Source of the DNA: Leptolyngbya sp. SIO4C5
GTDB lineage: Bacteria > Cyanobacteriota > Cyanobacteriia > Phormidesmidales > Phormidesmidaceae
Length of the DNA: 6,837 nucleotides
Assembly (NCBI GenBank): GCA_010671965.1
Contig: JAAHIC010000241.1
Coordinates: 1-6,837, forward strand
Direction: 5' to 3'
Part shown: positions 5,420-6,837 of the stretch, in pieces
How the letters are laid out: each line of letters opens with the position of its first letter
How positions within the stretch are numbered: the stretch's first letter is position 1
Notes under the pieces: model-generated
Database searches by the model: none
What the model saw: the letters and a program-made list of their open reading frames with translations, nothing else
Told to the model about the DNA's origin: nothing
Program-made: the position numbers and the translations under genes

Positions 5420-5455
5420 CCAATGACTGTGCCTGTCATTTTTTTGGCACATTGG
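5420..5455 (+). other. overlapping alternative hairpins in the divergent intergenic region
   Basis: AATGAC (5422-5427) pairs with GTCATT (5435-5440) around a 7-base loop and runs into further T residues up to 5445. This is terminator-like on the plus strand. The loop bases TGTGCC (5428-5433) can instead pair with GGCACA (5446-5451), extended by CCAA/TTGG across a 4-base bulge. The two foldings exclude each other. No plus-strand gene precedes it, so it could sit in the leader of the gene at 5547 or end a small RNA. The rest of 5276-5546 shows no convincing promoter. TATAAA at 5397-5392 on the minus strand is a lone -10-like element. Confidence 0.35.
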
Positions 5456-5546
5456 TGATTCTGCGGAGAAGCCCCCTTTGAGACAAACTGCATGAAAGTC
5501 AGGCTGAGCGTGTACCCTAGCTGTATAGCTATGCATTAGCTGCGCC

Positions 5547-6089
5547 ATGCAACACCTCGCCAGAGTTTTGAAAAAAGCCTTTATCGGGGGGGCTGAACTG
5601 GAGATACTGGCCCGTCAGATTTCAGAACATACCTGGGAACTGATGCCAGCAGCCAGCCCTTTAAAAACCGATAAGATAATCGCCTTTAACGAAGGCGCCC
5701 TGATTCTTGTGAAGCTATCGTGGGTAGCTGATCATAAAGAGATCGAGGAGGTCAGAGACGCCACGGAGTGGGTGCTGGAGATGATTAGCCAGTATTTGAC
5801 TAAAGGACTCTCTCCAGATGCGCTCAACCAGGAAGTTGAGCGCGCAGAGCAGTGGCGACAGTCCCTGACCTTACAAAACCAAGAGGTCAGCCGTCGGGCG
5901 TTGGAAACGCTGGCCCGCCGAGATGAAATTCAAGAGCTGGAAAAGAAGCTGAAGCTAGATCGCGAAGAGCTAGAACAAACGGCTGCAGAACTCAAGGCGC
6001 GAGAACTAGAAATGGTCACTCAGCGCCATGAGATTCAGGCACTCCAGAGCGAAATTCAAGCCCTGAAGCTCCGGCTTCAGTCAGATTAA
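5547..6089 (+). CDS. hypothetical protein with C-terminal coiled coil
   Basis: I do not recognise this 180-residue protein. Residues 1-85 look like a small mixed globular domain (LARVLKKAFIGGAELEILARQI, then IIAFNEGALILVKLSWVAD). From about residue 90 to the end it is rich in Glu, Gln, Lys, Arg and Leu with heptad-like spacing (EIQELEKKLKLDREELEQ, EIQALQSEIQALKLRLQ), so a long coiled coil is likely. There is no signal peptide or membrane helix and no cysteine, so it is probably a soluble cytoplasmic protein that oligomerises or acts as a scaffold. ATG 5547 is the only good start, because a TAG lies in frame 21 bases upstream. It has no Shine-Dalgarno. It is divergent to the sigma gene across 271 bp and convergent with the kinase gene, 20 bp apart. 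Functional association with either neighbour is not shown. Confidence 0.75.
   Translation: MQHLARVLKKAFIGGAELEILARQISEHTWELMPAASPLKTDKIIAFNEGALILVKLSWVADHKEIEEVRDATEWVLEMISQYLTKGLSPDALNQEVERAEQWRQSLTLQNQEVSRRALETLARRDEIQELEKKLKLDREELEQTAAELKARELEMVTQRHEIQALQSEIQALKLRLQSD
6063..6080 (+). terminator. stable UNCG-loop hairpin in the last codons of the coiled-coil gene
   Basis: CTGAAGC and GCTTCAG pair over 7 bp around the loop TCCG. In RNA this is C(UCCG)G, a member of the very stable UNCG tetraloop class. It ends 6 bases before the stop codon. No T-tract follows, so it is not a standard intrinsic terminator. It may protect the 3' end or slow polymerase at the convergent junction. Confidence 0.35.
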
Positions 6090-6109
6090 TTGGGGTAAAG
6101 CCGAATAGA

Positions 6110-6837
6110 CTACCGCTCTGTCTGAGCGGGGGGCAAGGAGAGCTGCGGGGGACGATGGCCGTTAGACTCCGCCACAGGCTCTGGCTCTGTCAGCAGGACG
6201 CCGCGAATTAGGCGAGCTGCAGCTCGCTGAGCTAAACCGCCTACAATGCGCTGTCCCATTTCGCGGGTTTCTGGCTTCAGCAAGACCTGAGGTAGCACAG
6301 AGGTCAGGATTGAGGCATCAAATCCGCGCGTGTCTCGTAAGATGCCGAGAATGTTGGTAATGTGCTCAAAGCTCTGCGACTGGGAGGGGGCCGGAGCGGG
6401 CGCGGGAACCGTCGCGATCCCTAAGTTTTTCTTGATGGCGTAGTTGACGCTGTGGAGCAGATCCTGGCCGAGGCGATCAAGCTGGTGGACGACTTCATCG
6501 GCAATGCGATCGCGGAAAAACTCTCCCCTTTCTGAGAAGAGGAATTCCAGAGTTTGATTAAGAGCCTTGTTCAGATCATAGTCATCACTGTTACGAGCAT
6601 TGCGCAGCAGGTTTTCTAGCCGATTCCAGCGGAAGTTGCCGTCACGAAAGAGTAAATCATTGAGAGATGCTCGCAGTTCAGGGGCGGGATCGGTCAGCAG
6701 CCGCTTAGAAATGTAGGGATAGGCTTTGCTCAACACCTTAAATTCAGGATCAACGTTGATAGCAATGCCTTCCAAAGTCACCAGGGAGCGAATAATCAGG
6801 GCGTAGTAGGCCGGAACACGATGGCCGGAGGGGCGCG
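6110..6837 (-). CDS. ABC1/AarF-family (UbiB-like) atypical kinase, C-terminal part (5' end off right edge)
   Basis: The frame is open from the right edge to TAG 6112-6110, giving 242 codons. GTG 6781 is an internal codon, not a start, because the residues before it (GHRVPAYYALIIRSL) continue the family's C-terminal segment into VTLEGIAINVDPEFKVLSKAYPYI. From memory this matches the end of cyanobacterial and plastid ABC1 kinases, where the sequence PPYxALIIRxLxxLEGIA is typical. The nucleotide-binding motifs lie outside the window. The visible part continues with helices to about 126 residues after the GTG, then a PAPAPAP linker, a second helical segment (FEHITNILGILRDTRGF, VGGLAQRAAARLIRG), and a Pro-rich end. 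ABC1 kinases of photosynthetic organisms act on prenyl-quinone metabolism and stress responses. Which paralogue this is cannot be told here. The gene converges on the coiled-coil gene. Confidence 0.82.
   Translation of the reverse strand, partial: RPSGHRVPAYYALIIRSLVTLEGIAINVDPEFKVLSKAYPYISKRLLTDPAPELRASLNDLLFRDGNFRWNRLENLLRNARNSDDYDLNKALNQTLEFLFSERGEFFRDRIADEVVHQLDRLGQDLLHSVNYAIKKNLGIATVPAPAPAPSQSQSFEHITNILGILRDTRGFDASILTSVLPQVLLKPETREMGQRIVGGLAQRAAARLIRGVLLTEPEPVAESNGHRPPQLSLPPAQTER
6113..6129 (-). terminator. hairpin in the last codons of the kinase gene
   Basis: CCGCTC and GAGCGG form a perfect 6-bp GC-rich stem with a 5-base loop, directly before the kinase stop codon on the minus strand. 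No T-tract follows. It mirrors the hairpin at the end of the convergent gene and may act as a 3'-end structure for either transcript. Confidence 0.3.

Noticed and set aside
6110..6781. A separate 223-residue gene starting at GTG 6781
   Set aside because: The reading frame continues open to the window edge, and the upstream residues match the ABC1 kinase C-terminal segment.

Overview
The window looks like chromosomal DNA from a cyanobacterium of moderate GC content. Two things point there. The octamer GCGATCGC (HIP1) occurs 13 times in 6.8 kb, against roughly one per 65 kb expected by chance. The gene content is also typically cyanobacterial: an IctB-type membrane protein, a lumenal-type pentapeptide repeat protein, a SigG-like ECF sigma factor with a membrane anti-sigma factor, and an ABC1/AarF-type kinase. 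I see no mobile element, CRISPR array, tRNA or rRNA.

Left part (1-1823): the N-terminal 93 codons of an alpha/beta hydrolase run leftward out of the window. A divergent M16-family peptidase homologue follows, with a signal peptide, the HxxEH zinc motif, the distal Glu and a C-terminal membrane anchor. Its most credible start is TTG 369, placed by a strong Shine-Dalgarno. The two genes share an 88-bp divergent promoter region containing the palindrome ACTATAGT.

Middle part (1826-5275), all on the minus strand and read right to left: sigG-like sigma factor, 187-bp leader, anti-sigma factor, 135-bp gap, exported pentapeptide repeat protein, then ictB only 11 bp further on. The sigma and anti-sigma genes form one regulatory module. 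The pentapeptide gene and ictB probably form a second transcription unit. ictB converges on the M16 gene with only 2 bp between the stop codons.

Right part (5276-6837): a 271-bp divergent intergenic region rich in small dyads, then a plus-strand gene for an unrecognised protein with a long C-terminal coiled coil. It converges on the C-terminal part of an ABC1/AarF-like kinase that enters from the right edge.

The most interesting structure is the leader between sigma and anti-sigma. It contains a Rho-independent-terminator-like hairpin followed by U8, and an upstream third copy of one stem arm that could form a competing hairpin. This resembles an attenuator that could set the ratio of sigma to anti-sigma factor. 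A 38-codon ORF starts in the loop of the alternative hairpin and ends in an ATGA overlap with the anti-sigma start. These are inferences from sequence alone. The rest of the window is ordinary cyanobacterial core or near-core gene content.
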